From Fimenecus sp052273625 (GTDB taxonomy: Bacteria; Bacillota; Clostridia; Oscillospirales; Acutalibacteraceae), in the NCBI GenBank assembly GCA_052273625.1, contig DAVZHW010000001.1, positions 1 to 64,000 of the forward strand: a stretch of 64,000 nt of DNA, in the 5' to 3' direction. The notes under the pieces were generated by a model. The model was not told where the DNA came from. It did no database searches and saw only the letters and a list, made by a program, of their open reading frames with translations. The stretch's first letter is position 1; each line of letters opens with the position of its first letter. The position numbers were made by a program, and so were the translations under genes. This document shows, in pieces, positions 53,668 to 62,973 of this stretch.

Positions 53668-54489
53668 TTATATGTTTTTGAACCGTTCGGAACTTCTGCG
53701 CCAATGAAAAAGGTACTGTTGAGCAATTCCCTCGTAATTTTTCATACATTCGGGAAGCCCGTTCGGGTACATTTCCTCGGTAATTCTCTTGACCCAAACG
53801 TCAACGGGGAACGCATCTAACTTTCCGAAGCCGTACAAAAGCGTGCACTCCGCAACCTTTTTGCCGACGCCCTTGATTTTAACAAGCTCCTCACGTCCGT
53901 ACTGCGTGGGCTGACTGTCTATCCTTGCAAAATCCACTTCCCCCTTGCTGACCCTTTGAGCAGCGTCAAGAATGTATTTTGCGCGAAATCCGGCACGAAG
54001 CGGAGACAAATCCTCGACCGTGAGCGTGCTTATTTGCTCCGCACTCGGAAAAGAATAAGCGTTTTCTTCTATCCTTTCGCCGAAGCTCTCGCAAAGTCGG
54101 GAAATTATGCTCTTAATTCTCGGAATGTTGTTGTTTTGCGAAATTATAAACGAGCAAAGCGTCTCCCACGGCTCCTGTCTTAAAATTCTGATGCCTGCGT
54201 ATTCCTCGCAAGCCATTTTCAAGTTTTCATCCGCTCCGAAATTATCCGTTATCGTCTTATAATCCCTGTCAAAGTCAAGGTATCTGCGGAGCGTTTTGTT
54301 GAAATCCTCTTCGGTGCAGCTGCAATACAGAACATCGCCTTCCTGTCTTAATGTGTATTGCTTTCCCGACACCACGCCACGCATATTCCCGTTTTCGTCC
54401 TTTTCCCAACGGAACGCCTGACCGCAGTCGAGCATTAAATCCAAATTAAACATTTCCGGCGTCTTAATCTCAAACTGAAAACCGTCCAT
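53668..54489 (-). CDS. ogg: 8-oxoguanine DNA glycosylase/AP lyase (OGG1-like)
   Basis: A 273-residue HhH-GPD enzyme that removes 8-oxoguanine from DNA. An N-terminal TBP-like domain carries GQAFRWEKD. The helix-hairpin-helix KIKGVGKKVAECTLLYGFG contains the probable catalytic Lys, followed by FPVDVWVKR with the essential Asp. The start MDGFQFEI has GGGAGTG 6 nt upstream. It lies upstream of mreB by 120 bp. Confidence 0.9.
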   Translation of the reverse strand: MDGFQFEIKTPEMFNLDLMLDCGQAFRWEKDENGNMRGVVSGKQYTLRQEGDVLYCSCTEEDFNKTLRRYLDFDRDYKTITDNFGADENLKMACEEYAGIRILRQEPWETLCSFIISQNNNIPRIKSIISRLCESFGERIEENAYSFPSAEQISTLTVEDLSPLRAGFRAKYILDAAQRVSKGEVDFARIDSQPTQYGREELVKIKGVGKKVAECTLLYGFGKLDAFPVDVWVKRITEEMYPNGLPECMKNYEGIAQQYLFHWRRSSERFKNI

Positions 54490-54903
54490 ATCATCACTCC
54501 CAAAAAAATACACAAAAATCACAGAAAATTATATTAAAAACCCACAATGTGAATTTGCACAAAAAGTTTTGCGGGGCTTACTCAAAAAATAACTACCAAA
54601 CGTAATATTTAGTAAAGCTGTAATAACTTACAGTATTTACATACGAATATCGAAAAGTTATAAACATTTGGCGAAAAGTGCGGCAAAAACCGAGTTTTAC
54701 ACAGTTTTTACATCTACTTATTAACATTTTGAACGGTGTTTTGAACATTTTTGAACAAAATAAAAATATACAATCAGTAATATTTTCCGTGAAAATAATT
54801 TTGTATAAAATCCCATATTGACATAAATTCGGCTGCAATCTCACGTATATTTCAGCCAAAATATACCATACTAAAATCAATAAATCGTAAAGGACACGGC
54901 AAT
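54490..54903 (+). other. AT-rich intergenic region of about 410 bp
   Basis: This stretch is unusually AT-rich, with repeated TTTTGAACA-type words (54726-54760) and a TTGACAT at 54817. Neither a consensus promoter with correct spacing nor a gene is visible. It must contain the divergent promoters of ogg and the small membrane gene. Confidence 0.5.
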
Positions 54904-55164
54904 ATGATTAAAGGTGTAAACAGACAGGTTCTTGAGGTCCACGAAACAGGTACAAAATACTTTGAAAAGGCATTGTTCTTTGTAAAACCGGAATATTCCA
55001 CTCTCAGCGAAAGACGGCTCAACGAAAAAGCCCTGCAAGCTCTTTCGGGGAACGACAAAGTGCCCGTTACACGCGGTGCAAAGATAAAAAACATTGTGCT
55101 GAAAATTGGCTGCCTGTTACTGTCTGCTCTGACGGGCGCAGGTGTGACCCTGCTTTTAAGATAA
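54904..55164 (+). CDS. Small membrane-anchored protein, unknown
   Basis: An 86-residue protein with a basic, soluble N-terminal part (MIKGVNRQVLEVHETGTKYF) and one C-terminal membrane helix (about 66-85). It resembles a small conserved protein of Clostridia whose role is unknown. AAAGGA lies 9 nt upstream. Its end overlaps the end of the GH13 gene on the other strand by 9 nt. Confidence 0.7.
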   Translation: MIKGVNRQVLEVHETGTKYFEKALFFVKPEYSTLSERRLNEKALQALSGNDKVPVTRGAKIKNIVLKIGCLLLSALTGAGVTLLLR

Positions 55165-57036
55165 TTCCGACTTTTTGAGAATAACCGCAGAGGCGCCGTC
55201 AATGAACACGGACTCTCCGCAATTATATCCGCAGAAAAGCCGTTCGCTGTTGTGCCAGCTCTGCGGCAAATTATAGGTAATACCGTTTTCATTCCTGTTT
55301 GCTATAATGAGCAAGCTTTCTTTTTTGCCCCGTCGCTCAAACGCAACGCAGCCGAGAGCCGCCGATATGGGGTTAAACTCTCCGTCCTTTAAGCACTCGT
55401 TTTCTTTTCTCAATTTTCCGAGACGTACATAATAAGCGTGCAGCTCACAGTGCGTATTATCCCACTCAAAGTAAGCTCTGTTGAACGGGTCCTTATAGCC
55501 TTGCATTGAAATCTCGTCGCCGTAGTAAATGCTCGGAACACCCGGAAGCATAAACTGAAGCGCAGAAGCCATTTTCATAAGGCGTATGCCCTTTTCCTTC
55601 TGCTCGGGCGACAATAAATGCTCGCTCTGCCATTGTCTGTCCCTGTATTCACAGCTTTCCCCAACAATACGGGTTATAGCTCGCTCGGTGTCATGAGTAC
55701 CTATGTGGTTCATCATAACATCAAGCGCCTGCTTCGGATAATTGCCGATTATCGACATCACGCTTTTCATAAAATCCTCGGCAACTCCGTATCTCGCAAA
55801 ATCAAGCACAGCATTGGCAAACGGATAGTTCATAACACTGTCAAACTGCTCGCCGAGTAAAAATTTTCGCCTTTGACCGTAGGAAAATTTATTTGTGGCA
55901 TCCTCCCAAACCTCGCCGAGCAAAAGAGCCTCGGGTTTCGCCTTTTTAACCGCAAGCCTTACCTTATCAAGAAAAACGTCGGGTAATTCGTCTGCAACGT
56001 CAAGCCGCCAACCGTCTGCGCCTAATTTGAGCCATTTTGCGATAATTCCGTTTTCGCCCGTGATGAATTCAAGGTAATCCTCGCACTCCTCCGTAACCTC
56101 GGGTAGAGTGTCAAAGCCCCACCACGAAGCATACTTATCAGGGTAGTGTTCGAATTTATACCACTTGAAATACGGCGACTGCTTTGAGTTATATGCTCCG
56201 CCGTCTCCGTAACGACGGTGCTTATTAAAATAAACGCTGTCATCACCCGTGTGTGAAAAAACACCGTCAAGTATAATTTTTATATCTCTTTTGTGAGCCG
56301 ACTCACAGAGCGAAACAAAATCTTTTTCCGTGCCGAGCAACGGGTCGATTTTTGTATAATCGGCCGTGTTATAGCGATGATTCGAGTGCGCCTCAAATAT
56401 GGGGTTGAGATAAATACAGGTAACGCCAAGCTCCGAAAGATACGGAAGTTTTTCTTCAATACCCTTGAGGTCGCCTCCGAAATAGTCGTTGTTTAGCACC
56501 TTGCCGTTTTCATTCGGTCGCCAATAGGGTTGATTTTCAATATCGGCTCTCAAAATTCTGTCGGACGGTACATTCTTCTTCTTTTCGCCCGAATTATAAA
56601 AGCGGTCGGGGAAAATTTGATAAATAATTCCACCCTTCAGCCAATCGGGAGTTTTGAAATCCGAGCTGCAAACGGTCAGCTGCCAATCTGAGGTCTCTGC
56701 CGTAAGCGACGAAAACACACCTGTAAAATCCGACGACTTGCAAAGCTTGGTTTCTCCCCAAGAAGAAGAAATGTCAAAATGATACCAATAAAGTCCTGCG
56801 GTGTAAATTTGAGTTTCAATATCCCACACCTCGTGCGAGTCGCCGTACATTCCCGCCCAATACATACCTTTAGACTCGTATCCTTCTTGCGAGTCGCTTC
56901 TTAATGAAAGGCGTGCGGAATTTGCGCCGAACGAGCGTGGAACGATGATCCTGAATTTCACGTTTTCGCCTGTCTCGACTGCGCCTTTTTTACTTTTATA
57001 ATATTTATCTTCCGAATTAAAAGCCGTTATTCCCAT
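55156..57036 (-). CDS. GH13 neopullulanase/maltogenic amylase-like glycosidase
   Basis: A 626-residue cytoplasmic enzyme without signal peptide. An N-terminal beta domain (about 1-110) is followed by the GH13 barrel. Key residues counted from the chosen start: Asp346 in GWRLDVADE (nucleophile), Glu375 in LLGEVWED (acid/base) and Asp449 in GTHDTER (stabiliser). It should cut maltodextrins or cyclodextrins taken into the cell, feeding glycogen phosphorylase. The start MGITAFNSED has AGGTG about 9 nt upstream; an upstream in-frame ATG is possible. Confidence 0.9.
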   Translation of the reverse strand: MGITAFNSEDKYYKSKKGAVETGENVKFRIIVPRSFGANSARLSLRSDSQEGYESKGMYWAGMYGDSHEVWDIETQIYTAGLYWYHFDISSSWGETKLCKSSDFTGVFSSLTAETSDWQLTVCSSDFKTPDWLKGGIIYQIFPDRFYNSGEKKKNVPSDRILRADIENQPYWRPNENGKVLNNDYFGGDLKGIEEKLPYLSELGVTCIYLNPIFEAHSNHRYNTADYTKIDPLLGTEKDFVSLCESAHKRDIKIILDGVFSHTGDDSVYFNKHRRYGDGGAYNSKQSPYFKWYKFEHYPDKYASWWGFDTLPEVTEECEDYLEFITGENGIIAKWLKLGADGWRLDVADELPDVFLDKVRLAVKKAKPEALLLGEVWEDATNKFSYGQRRKFLLGEQFDSVMNYPFANAVLDFARYGVAEDFMKSVMSIIGNYPKQALDVMMNHIGTHDTERAITRIVGESCEYRDRQWQSEHLLSPEQKEKGIRLMKMASALQFMLPGVPSIYYGDEISMQGYKDPFNRAYFEWDNTHCELHAYYVRLGKLRKENECLKDGEFNPISAALGCVAFERRGKKESLLIIANRNENGITYNLPQSWHNSERLFCGYNCGESVFIDGASAVILKKSELS

Positions 57037-57280
57037 CTGCACTGCACCTATCCGACGTGTCCTATTTTTAATCACGTTTCTATAAATTATATCACATACA
57101 GTCAGATAAATAAACCGAATTAAAATATTTTCAGCACAAGAAAGCTTCCAAAAAAGCCTTATTTTGCATAAAAATCGCTTGAAATTGCAATCAATCAGGC
57201 AAAATCGTCTTAAAACAGCGTTTGAAGTTCACACGAACCTGTGTTATTATCATATTATAACAGCAAAAGGATTGATGAAT

Positions 57281-57844
57281 ATGTTAAACAACATCCCCGG
57301 AACAGTCCTTGAATGGAACGACGCTTTAAGTCAAAACGCCTTTGCGGTTTTATCGCCTGTTCTTTCGGTTACTAAAGGGCTGACGCTATCGCAATTAAAG
57401 GAATTGACGGGACTTGAGGGCTCTACAATTCAAAATTGGGTAAAGCGTGGTTGGGTTGAACGTCCGAGCGGCAAGCGTTACGGCGAACAGCAAATAGTCA
57501 GAATTATACTTATAAATATGCTCAGAAGCTCTATGCAGCTTGAAAAGATAATCGCTCTTATGCGCTACATAAACGGCGAGGTTGATGACAGAAGCGACGA
57601 TATTATCCCCGACCGCAGACTTTTCAGCGTGATATGCTCGGTAATTTCGCAGGTTGACAAAAAGCAGACCATCGATAAAGCAATCATAAAGAAAATTATC
57701 GAAAATGAGTTAAAGGACTATGTCGGTCCGAATGAGGACTCAAAGCAAAAGCTTGAGAGTGCGGTATTTTGTATGGCGCTCGGCTTTTTCTCGGCGGAAA
57801 TCAAAAAAGAGGCAGAAGCAGAATTTTCAAAGCTTTTTGAATAA
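57281..57844 (+). CDS. DUF1836 protein with MerR-like helix-turn-helix
   Basis: A 187-residue protein. Residues 35-75 form a MerR-like winged helix (LTLSQLKELTGLEGSTIQNW) followed by the DUF1836 body (MLRSSMQLEKIIALMRYING). It probably binds DNA; its targets are unknown. An in-frame ATG six bases upstream is too near AAAGGA, so the second is used. The gene is followed 11 bp later by a YbjQ-family gene. Confidence 0.85.
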   Translation: MLNNIPGTVLEWNDALSQNAFAVLSPVLSVTKGLTLSQLKELTGLEGSTIQNWVKRGWVERPSGKRYGEQQIVRIILINMLRSSMQLEKIIALMRYINGEVDDRSDDIIPDRRLFSVICSVISQVDKKQTIDKAIIKKIIENELKDYVGPNEDSKQKLESAVFCMALGFFSAEIKKEAEAEFSKLFE

Positions 57845-57855
57845 GGAGGATTTCT

Positions 57856-58182
57856 ATGATCATCACAACCACACCGTCTGTTGACGGAAGAAAAATCGAA
57901 AAATATCTCGGCATTGTATGCGGAGAGGTAATCTCGGGCGTAAACTTCGTAAAGGATTTTGCGGCAGGGCTTACTAACTTCTTCGGCGGTCGTTCGGGCT
58001 CTTATGAGGGCGAGCTTATCGATGCAAGAGATCAGGCTCTTCATGAGCTTGAGCAGCGAGCTTTAATGATGGGCGCTAATGCAGTTGTCGGCGTTGATGT
58101 CGATTACGAAGTGCTCGGACAGGGCGGAAATATGCTTATGGTTTCCGTCAGCGGAACAGCCGTTATACTTGAAAAGCAATAG
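57856..58182 (+). CDS. YbjQ-family (UPF0145) protein
   Basis: A 108-residue protein of the YbjQ family, thought to form pentamers and possibly bind heavy metals. Conserved motifs are YLGIVCGEVISG and ARDQALHELEQRA, ending MLMVSVSGTAVIL. AAGGAGG lies 8 nt upstream. Probably co-transcribed with the DUF1836 gene. Confidence 0.9.
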   Translation: MIITTTPSVDGRKIEKYLGIVCGEVISGVNFVKDFAAGLTNFFGGRSGSYEGELIDARDQALHELEQRALMMGANAVVGVDVDYEVLGQGGNMLMVSVSGTAVILEKQ

Positions 58183-58199
58183 GCTTTATATTGAGACTG

Positions 58200-58234
58200 A
58201 AGCACTGTAGAAATACGGTGCTTTTCTTTTTTTG
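58200..58234 (+). terminator. Terminator after the YbjQ gene
   Basis: The stem AAGCACTGTA/TACGGTGCTT (one G-T pair) with a GAAA loop is followed by TTCTTTTTTT. Confidence 0.88.
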
Positions 58235-58315
58235 CTTTGCCTGCCATATTGAAATATTTCTATAAATGCTCTATAATTATCAGCAAGATAAACTTTTCAA
58301 GAAATAGATTGATAA

Positions 58316-58498
58316 ATGCTTACATATACCTATGTATCAAAGGGTAATTTTGAATTAAGAGAAAAACCGAAGCCCGTGCTTCTCAATAAGCGTGATGCAA
58401 TTGTCAAGGTTACGCTTGCAAGTATTTGCTCAAGCGATTTACACATTAAGCACGGAAGCGTTCCCTGTTGGATATGGAAAGCATTTGGGACTTTGTGA
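58316..58498 (+). pseudogene. N-terminal remnant of a zinc-type alcohol dehydrogenase
   Basis: The first 49 or so codons match medium-chain zinc dehydrogenases (KPVLLNKRDAIVKVTLASIC, then SSDLHIKHGSVP with the catalytic Cys). The match stops after HGSVP, near base 58463, where the DNA changes into a fragment of another gene in a shifted frame. The rest of the enzyme (about 300 residues) is absent. Confidence 0.75.
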
Positions 58499-58701
58499 AC
58501 ACGGTAGACCTTGCGGACGTTCACGATGTGTTGTCCCGTCAGATTGAATATAACTCGGCTATTTCCGAAGAGGGCCTGAGAGGCGACGGTATTGTCACAA
58601 AGGGTGCAGACGCCACAATTCGCAATGTCGGCCGTCTCGGAAAAGACGGTATGAAAGAAACAAATGACGAAATCATCAGCATTACGGTAAGTAACTGTTA
58701 A
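58466..58701 (+). pseudogene. Internally deleted remnant of an L-cysteine desulfidase (YhaM/UPF0597)
   Basis: Two separate parts of the family are joined in frame: WDFVNTVDLADVHDVLSRQI through SAISEEGL from the front part, then GDGIVTKGADATIRNVGRLG through the C-terminus. About 250-300 middle residues, with the metal-binding cysteines, are missing. The join lies at GGCGAC (58582-58587), a short sequence that probably existed at both ends of the deletion. The true start is also lost, because the 5' side is dehydrogenase sequence. Confidence 0.7.
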
Positions 58702-58726
58702 TAAACAAAGTAAAAGAAGTGTAGCA

Positions 58727-59191
58727 ATGACAAAAATCTTATTCGTTTGCCACGGCAATATTTGTCGTTCGCCGATGGCGGAATTTATACTTAAAGATAT
58801 GGTTAAACGCAAGGGACTTGAAAGCGAGTTCTTTATTTCATCAAGTGCAACAAGCACCGAGGAGATTTGGAACGGCGTGGGAAATCCTGTTTATCCGCCT
58901 GCGAGAGCCGTGCTTGAAGCTCACTCGATAAATCCCGACGGCAAGCGTGCCGTTCAGCTGACTTCGAGCGATTATGATAAATATGATTTGTTTATCGGTA
59001 TGGACAGCGCAAATATAAGAAATATGAAGCGTATTCTCCGTGGCGACAGCGACAATAAAATTCGCAAGCTTATGGAATATACAGGAAGCAGTGCAGATGT
59101 GTCCGACCCGTGGTATACAAGGGATTTTGAGCATTGCTACAACGATATTTACAAGGGCTGTAAGGCCTTGCTAAAAGCATTGACAGAATAA
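58727..59191 (+). CDS. Low-molecular-weight protein tyrosine phosphatase
   Basis: A 154-residue enzyme with the active-site loop VCHGNICRS (Cys8 numbering by position, nucleophile) and the general acid in SDPWYT near residue 124. It removes phosphate from tyrosines in proteins. It follows the remnant genes by 25 bp and is intact. Confidence 0.93.
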   Translation: MTKILFVCHGNICRSPMAEFILKDMVKRKGLESEFFISSSATSTEEIWNGVGNPVYPPARAVLEAHSINPDGKRAVQLTSSDYDKYDLFIGMDSANIRNMKRILRGDSDNKIRKLMEYTGSSADVSDPWYTRDFEHCYNDIYKGCKALLKALTE

Positions 59192-59203
59192 AAATGCAAC
59201 AAA

Positions 59204-59236
59204 AAACGCTGTGCTTTGCACAGCGTTTAATTTTTT
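59204..59236. terminator. Bidirectional terminator, phosphatase and serS
   Basis: A perfect 11-bp stem, AAACGCTGTGC/GCACAGCGTTT, with a 2- to 3-nt loop lies between converging genes and is followed by AATTTTTT. Confidence 0.88.
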
Positions 59237-59244
59237 ATTTGCTC

Positions 59245-60534
59245 TTATTTGCTCTTCTTTTCGATAAGGCTCTTGCCGCCCATATACATTCTAAGCGGCT
59301 CGGGAATTCTGACTGTTCCGTCCTCGTTAAGATTGTTTTCAAGATAAGCAATCAACATTCTCGGAGGCGCAACAACCGTGTTGTTAAGTGTATGTGCAAA
59401 ATAGTTGCCGTCCTTACCCTTAATTCTGATTCCGAGACGTCTTGCCTGTGCATCTCCGAGGTTTGAGCATGAGCCAACCTCAAAATACTTCTTCTGTCTG
59501 GGGCTCCAAGCCTCAACGTCAAGGCTCTTAACCTTGAGGTCTGCAAGGTCGCCCGAGCAACACTCGAGAGTTCTTACCGGAATATCAAGGCTGCGGAAGA
59601 AATCAACCGTGTTGTTCCAAAGCTTATCGTACCACTCGTCGCTCTCCTCAGGCTTACATACAACAACCATTTCCTGTTTTTCGAATTGGTGTATTCTGTA
59701 AACGCCTCTCTCCTCGATACCGTGTGCGCCGACCTCCTTGCGGAAGCACGGAGAATAGGATGTAAGCGCCTTCGGAAGCTCTGCTTCGGGAATGATAGTG
59801 TCGATGAATTTGCCTATCATCGAGTGTTCGCTCGTACCGATAAGATAGAGATCCTCGCCCTCAATCTTATACATCATATTTTCCATCTCTGCGAAGCTCA
59901 TAACGCCCGTTACAACGTCGCTTCTTATCATAAACGGCGGAACATAATATGTAAAGCCTCTGTCAATCATAAAATCTCTTGCATAAGAGAGGATTGCTGA
60001 ATGAAGTCTTGCGATATCGCCTGAAAGATAATAAAAGCCGTTACCGCTTGTCTTTCTTGCGGAATCAAGGTCGATACCGTCAAACGACTCCATAATATCA
60101 ACGTGATAAGGAATTTCATAATCAGGCACAACCGGCTCGCCGAACTTTTCAAGCTCAACATTTTCGCTGTCGTCCTTGCCTATCGGCACATCCTTGCCGA
60201 TAATGTTCGGAATAACCATCATTCTCTTTTTGATTTCGGCGGCAAGCTCCTGCTCCTTAACCTCAAGAGCTTCAAGCTCTCCGTTGATTTCCTTAACCTT
60301 TGACTTTGCGTTTTCAGCCTCATCCTTGAGACCCTTGCCCATAAACATACCGATTTCCTTGCTGATACGGTTACGGTCGCCTCTCAATGCGTCGCCCTTT
60401 GTTTTTGACTCTCTGTATTCAAGGTCAAGCTTAATTACCTCGTCAACCAAAGGAAGCTTTTCGTCCTGAAACTTCTTTTTGATATTTTCCTTTACTGCGT
60501 CGGGATTTTCCCTTAAAAATTTAATATCAAGCAT
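59245..60534 (-). CDS. serS: Seryl-tRNA synthetase
   Basis: A 429-residue class II synthetase. An N-terminal coiled-coil arm (about 25-105) contacts tRNA-Ser. Core motifs SPCFRKEVGAHG (motif 2 region) and LNNTVVAPPRMLIAYLENN (motif 3 region) are intact. CGGAGG lies 9 nt upstream. It follows parB in the same direction by 31 bp, as in several Clostridia. Confidence 0.96.
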   Translation of the reverse strand: MLDIKFLRENPDAVKENIKKKFQDEKLPLVDEVIKLDLEYRESKTKGDALRGDRNRISKEIGMFMGKGLKDEAENAKSKVKEINGELEALEVKEQELAAEIKKRMMVIPNIIGKDVPIGKDDSENVELEKFGEPVVPDYEIPYHVDIMESFDGIDLDSARKTSGNGFYYLSGDIARLHSAILSYARDFMIDRGFTYYVPPFMIRSDVVTGVMSFAEMENMMYKIEGEDLYLIGTSEHSMIGKFIDTIIPEAELPKALTSYSPCFRKEVGAHGIEERGVYRIHQFEKQEMVVVCKPEESDEWYDKLWNNTVDFFRSLDIPVRTLECCSGDLADLKVKSLDVEAWSPRQKKYFEVGSCSNLGDAQARRLGIRIKGKDGNYFAHTLNNTVVAPPRMLIAYLENNLNEDGTVRIPEPLRMYMGGKSLIEKKSK

Positions 60535-60565
60535 TTTTATATCCTCCGATATTCTTAATCATTTA

Positions 60566-61429
60566 TTATTCAAGATTTTCAAACTGTTTTGAAAGCTTTT
60601 CAAGGTCTGATTTTGAGAAAAATTCAACCTCGAGAGTGCCGCTTCCGCCCTTTGAGACGAAAACCTTTACTTTTCTGCCAAGCATTTTTGAAAGTGCGAT
60701 TTCGACCTCATCATAAAAGATGTCACGCTTCTTTTCACGCTTTTCGGGCGATTTTTTTGTTTTCTGTGCGCTCTTTGCAAGTCGCTCAACATCACGAACG
60801 GAAATTCCGTCCTTAACAACAAGCTGCGCCACTCTTGAAGCCTCTGCCGTATCCTCAAACGAAAGCAACGCCCTTGCGTGTCCCATTGAAATTTTGCCGT
60901 CTCTTACAAGATTTGAAATATCATCGGGGAGATTGAGCAATCTCAAGCTGTTTGTAACCGCAGTTCTCGATTTGCCGACCTTTTGAGCCGCTTCCTCCTG
61001 AGTAAATCCGAATGTGTCGATAAGAGTTTTTATTCCCTGCGCTTCCTCGATTGCATTGAGGTCCTCTCTGTGCAAATTTTCGATAAGAGCAAAAATACTC
61101 TCCTCTTCGTCCGTCATCTCACGGATTGTAACAGGAACCTCTGTAACTCCCGCCATCCTTGCCGCACGGTATCTTCTCTCGCCTGCAACAAGACGGTAGC
61201 TGCCGTCCGCCATAGGTCTTACAAGCAACGGCTGCAAAACTCCGTGCTCTTTTATCGAAGCGGAAAGCTCTGCCAAAGCCTGTTCCTCAAAGATTTTTCT
61301 CGGCTGATCTCGGTTAGGCTCTATTTCGTTAATTGAAAGCCTGACGCTTTCGCCCGAAGCCGGTTCCATAGCATTATCGTAAATAAGAGCGCTCATGCCC
61401 TTACCCAAGCCGCCTTTTTTAGCTGCCAT
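60566..61429 (-). CDS. parB: Chromosome partitioning protein ParB
   Basis: A 287-residue ParB/Spo0J that binds parS and clamps DNA using CTP. The CTP-binding motif GERRYRA is at residues 83-89, the ENLHREDLNAIEEA box follows, and the helix-turn-helix is at about 140-165 (FTQEEAAQKVGKSRTAVTNS). A C-terminal dimer helix is present. The N-terminus KKGGLGKGMSALI fits the Spo0J-type tail that stimulates ParA. GGGAGGAG precedes it. Confidence 0.95.
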   Translation of the reverse strand: MAAKKGGLGKGMSALIYDNAMEPASGESVRLSINEIEPNRDQPRKIFEEQALAELSASIKEHGVLQPLLVRPMADGSYRLVAGERRYRAARMAGVTEVPVTIREMTDEEESIFALIENLHREDLNAIEEAQGIKTLIDTFGFTQEEAAQKVGKSRTAVTNSLRLLNLPDDISNLVRDGKISMGHARALLSFEDTAEASRVAQLVVKDGISVRDVERLAKSAQKTKKSPEKREKKRDIFYDEVEIALSKMLGRKVKVFVSKGGSGTLEVEFFSKSDLEKLSKQFENLE

Positions 61430-61443
61430 ATATTTTCTCCTCC

Positions 61444-62034
61444 CTACGCCTGAGCGTATGCCTTAACTTCTTCCGGATTGGATTTTGCAAAATAATTCTC
61501 GTCAAAGAACGATATTGCGCTTTGACCGTTTCTTGTGGTGGTCACTATAATATATACTCCGCCTTGATACCAAACGTAATTCGTCTTTTTTTCTTCATAT
61601 TTCACTTCTGCGTGCTTTCCGAATTTTTTATCATAAGTCGAAATTGCGTCCTTGAGCACAAAGCCCGTTTTTTCAGAGGTTGCGTACTGTATCTCACAAA
61701 GGCGCATATCATAGTTATATATAAAATAAACAACGCTCTCGACGCCCTCGGAAACAAACGGCAAGCCACTCTTTTTTATCGCAAAAAACGGAACTGCGCT
61801 GTCGTTTACTTGAATTTCAGTCTTAACACCCAAAGCGTTTTGCGTTTCCTCAATGCTCATACCCATTTTTGCACCGAAAACATCCAAATTGCTGTATTTG
61901 TATGTAACGGCTTCCGTTGTCGCTTCTCCTGTGGTAATTACCGGCGCAGGCACAAACTCCTCGGGCTTTCCGCATGAGGTAAGTAATACGGAAGTCAAAA
62001 CCAATAAAAATACAATCGGCGTTATATTTTTCAT
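61444..62034 (-). CDS. Lipoprotein encoded between parA and parB
   Basis: A 196-residue secreted lipoprotein. Signal peptide with lipobox LLTSC (Cys about residue 21), a Thr/Val-rich linker, and a C-terminal domain of about 140 residues with no known family (YSNLDVFGAKMGMSIEETQN). The start MKNITPIVF has GGAGGAAGG 4 nt upstream. It lies 14 bp from each of parA and parB and so must be co-transcribed with them, which is an unusual place for a surface protein. Confidence 0.8.
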   Translation of the reverse strand: MKNITPIVFLLVLTSVLLTSCGKPEEFVPAPVITTGEATTEAVTYKYSNLDVFGAKMGMSIEETQNALGVKTEIQVNDSAVPFFAIKKSGLPFVSEGVESVVYFIYNYDMRLCEIQYATSEKTGFVLKDAISTYDKKFGKHAEVKYEEKKTNYVWYQGGVYIIVTTTRNGQSAISFFDENYFAKSNPEEVKAYAQA

Positions 62035-62048
62035 ATAGCCTTCCTCCA

Positions 62049-62810
62049 TTACTGCTTTTTCAAAAATTCGTCGGCAAGAGCCGCATAGGCAAGCGAGCCC
62101 TTAGAGCCTCTGTCATAATACATAATCGGCTCGCCGAAGCTCGGTGCTTCCGAAAGTCTGACGTTTCTCGGAATGGTCGAGGAATACACCTTTTGCGGAA
62201 AAAATCTCTTAACCTCGTCAACAACCTGATTTGTAAGATTAAGTCTGCCGTCATACATTGTAAGCAGCACACCCTCAATTTCAATGTGCGGATTATAAAG
62301 CCTCTTAATCTGCCTGACCGTCGCCATAAGCTGTGCGAGTCCCTCAAGCGCATAGTATTCACACTGTATCGGCACAAGGAAGGTATCGCTTGCACAAAGT
62401 GCGTTGATTGTAATAAGTCCGAGTGAGGGCGGACAGTCAAGGAAAATATAATCGTAATTGTCCCATATCTCCGCAAGAGCCATTTTAACAAGGCTTTCAC
62501 GCTTTTCAATTCCAATCATTTCAACCTCTGCTCCTGCAAGGTTCATATCCGAGGGGAGTAAATCAACATTTTTGAATTTTGTGTTGATTACTACATCGGA
62601 AGCCTTGACCGAGTTTATAAGCATATCGTAGGTTGAATTTTTAATTTCTCTTTTATTTATACCGTATCCGCTTGTGGAATTTCCCTGTGGGTCAATATCA
62701 ACAAGCAAAACCTTCTTTCCTAAAGCGCCGATAGCTGCGGAAAGATTGACGGCAGTTGTGGTTTTGCCCACTCCGCCCTTTTGGTTAATAATCGAAATGA
62801 TTTTAGACAT
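62049..62810 (-). CDS. parA: Chromosome partitioning ATPase ParA (Soj)
   Basis: A 253-residue ParA with deviant Walker A NQKGGVGKTT (residues 9-18), Walker B DCPPSLGLITINAL and the switch VLLVDIDPQGNSTSGYG. It works with ParB to separate origins and can control DnaA. A minus-strand TATAAT-like box lies at 62891-62896, about 80 nt upstream, with a small leader hairpin (CGAAACG/CGTTTCG). Confidence 0.95.
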   Translation of the reverse strand: MSKIISIINQKGGVGKTTTAVNLSAAIGALGKKVLLVDIDPQGNSTSGYGINKREIKNSTYDMLINSVKASDVVINTKFKNVDLLPSDMNLAGAEVEMIGIEKRESLVKMALAEIWDNYDYIFLDCPPSLGLITINALCASDTFLVPIQCEYYALEGLAQLMATVRQIKRLYNPHIEIEGVLLTMYDGRLNLTNQVVDEVKRFFPQKVYSSTIPRNVRLSEAPSFGEPIMYYDRGSKGSLAYAALADEFLKKQ

Positions 62811-62955
62811 TCGCTTTTCACTCCATATATCTTAATCCCCGAAACGAGTAGTTTTTGTCCGTTTCGCAGCTGAATTTATCGTGCCGTAATATTATAACAT
62901 AACAATACATAAAATTAAACACTTTTTGTTAAAAACAAGAGATTTTTGTAAATAT

Positions 62956-62971
62956 TGTTTCACGTGAAACA
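62956..62971. promoter_or_regulatory. Perfect parS site
   Basis: TGTTTCACGTGAAACA is a perfect 16-bp palindrome and equals the parS consensus bound by Spo0J-type ParB. It lies between parA and the noc-like gene and marks the origin-proximal domain. Confidence 0.95.
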
Positions 62972-62973
62972 CA

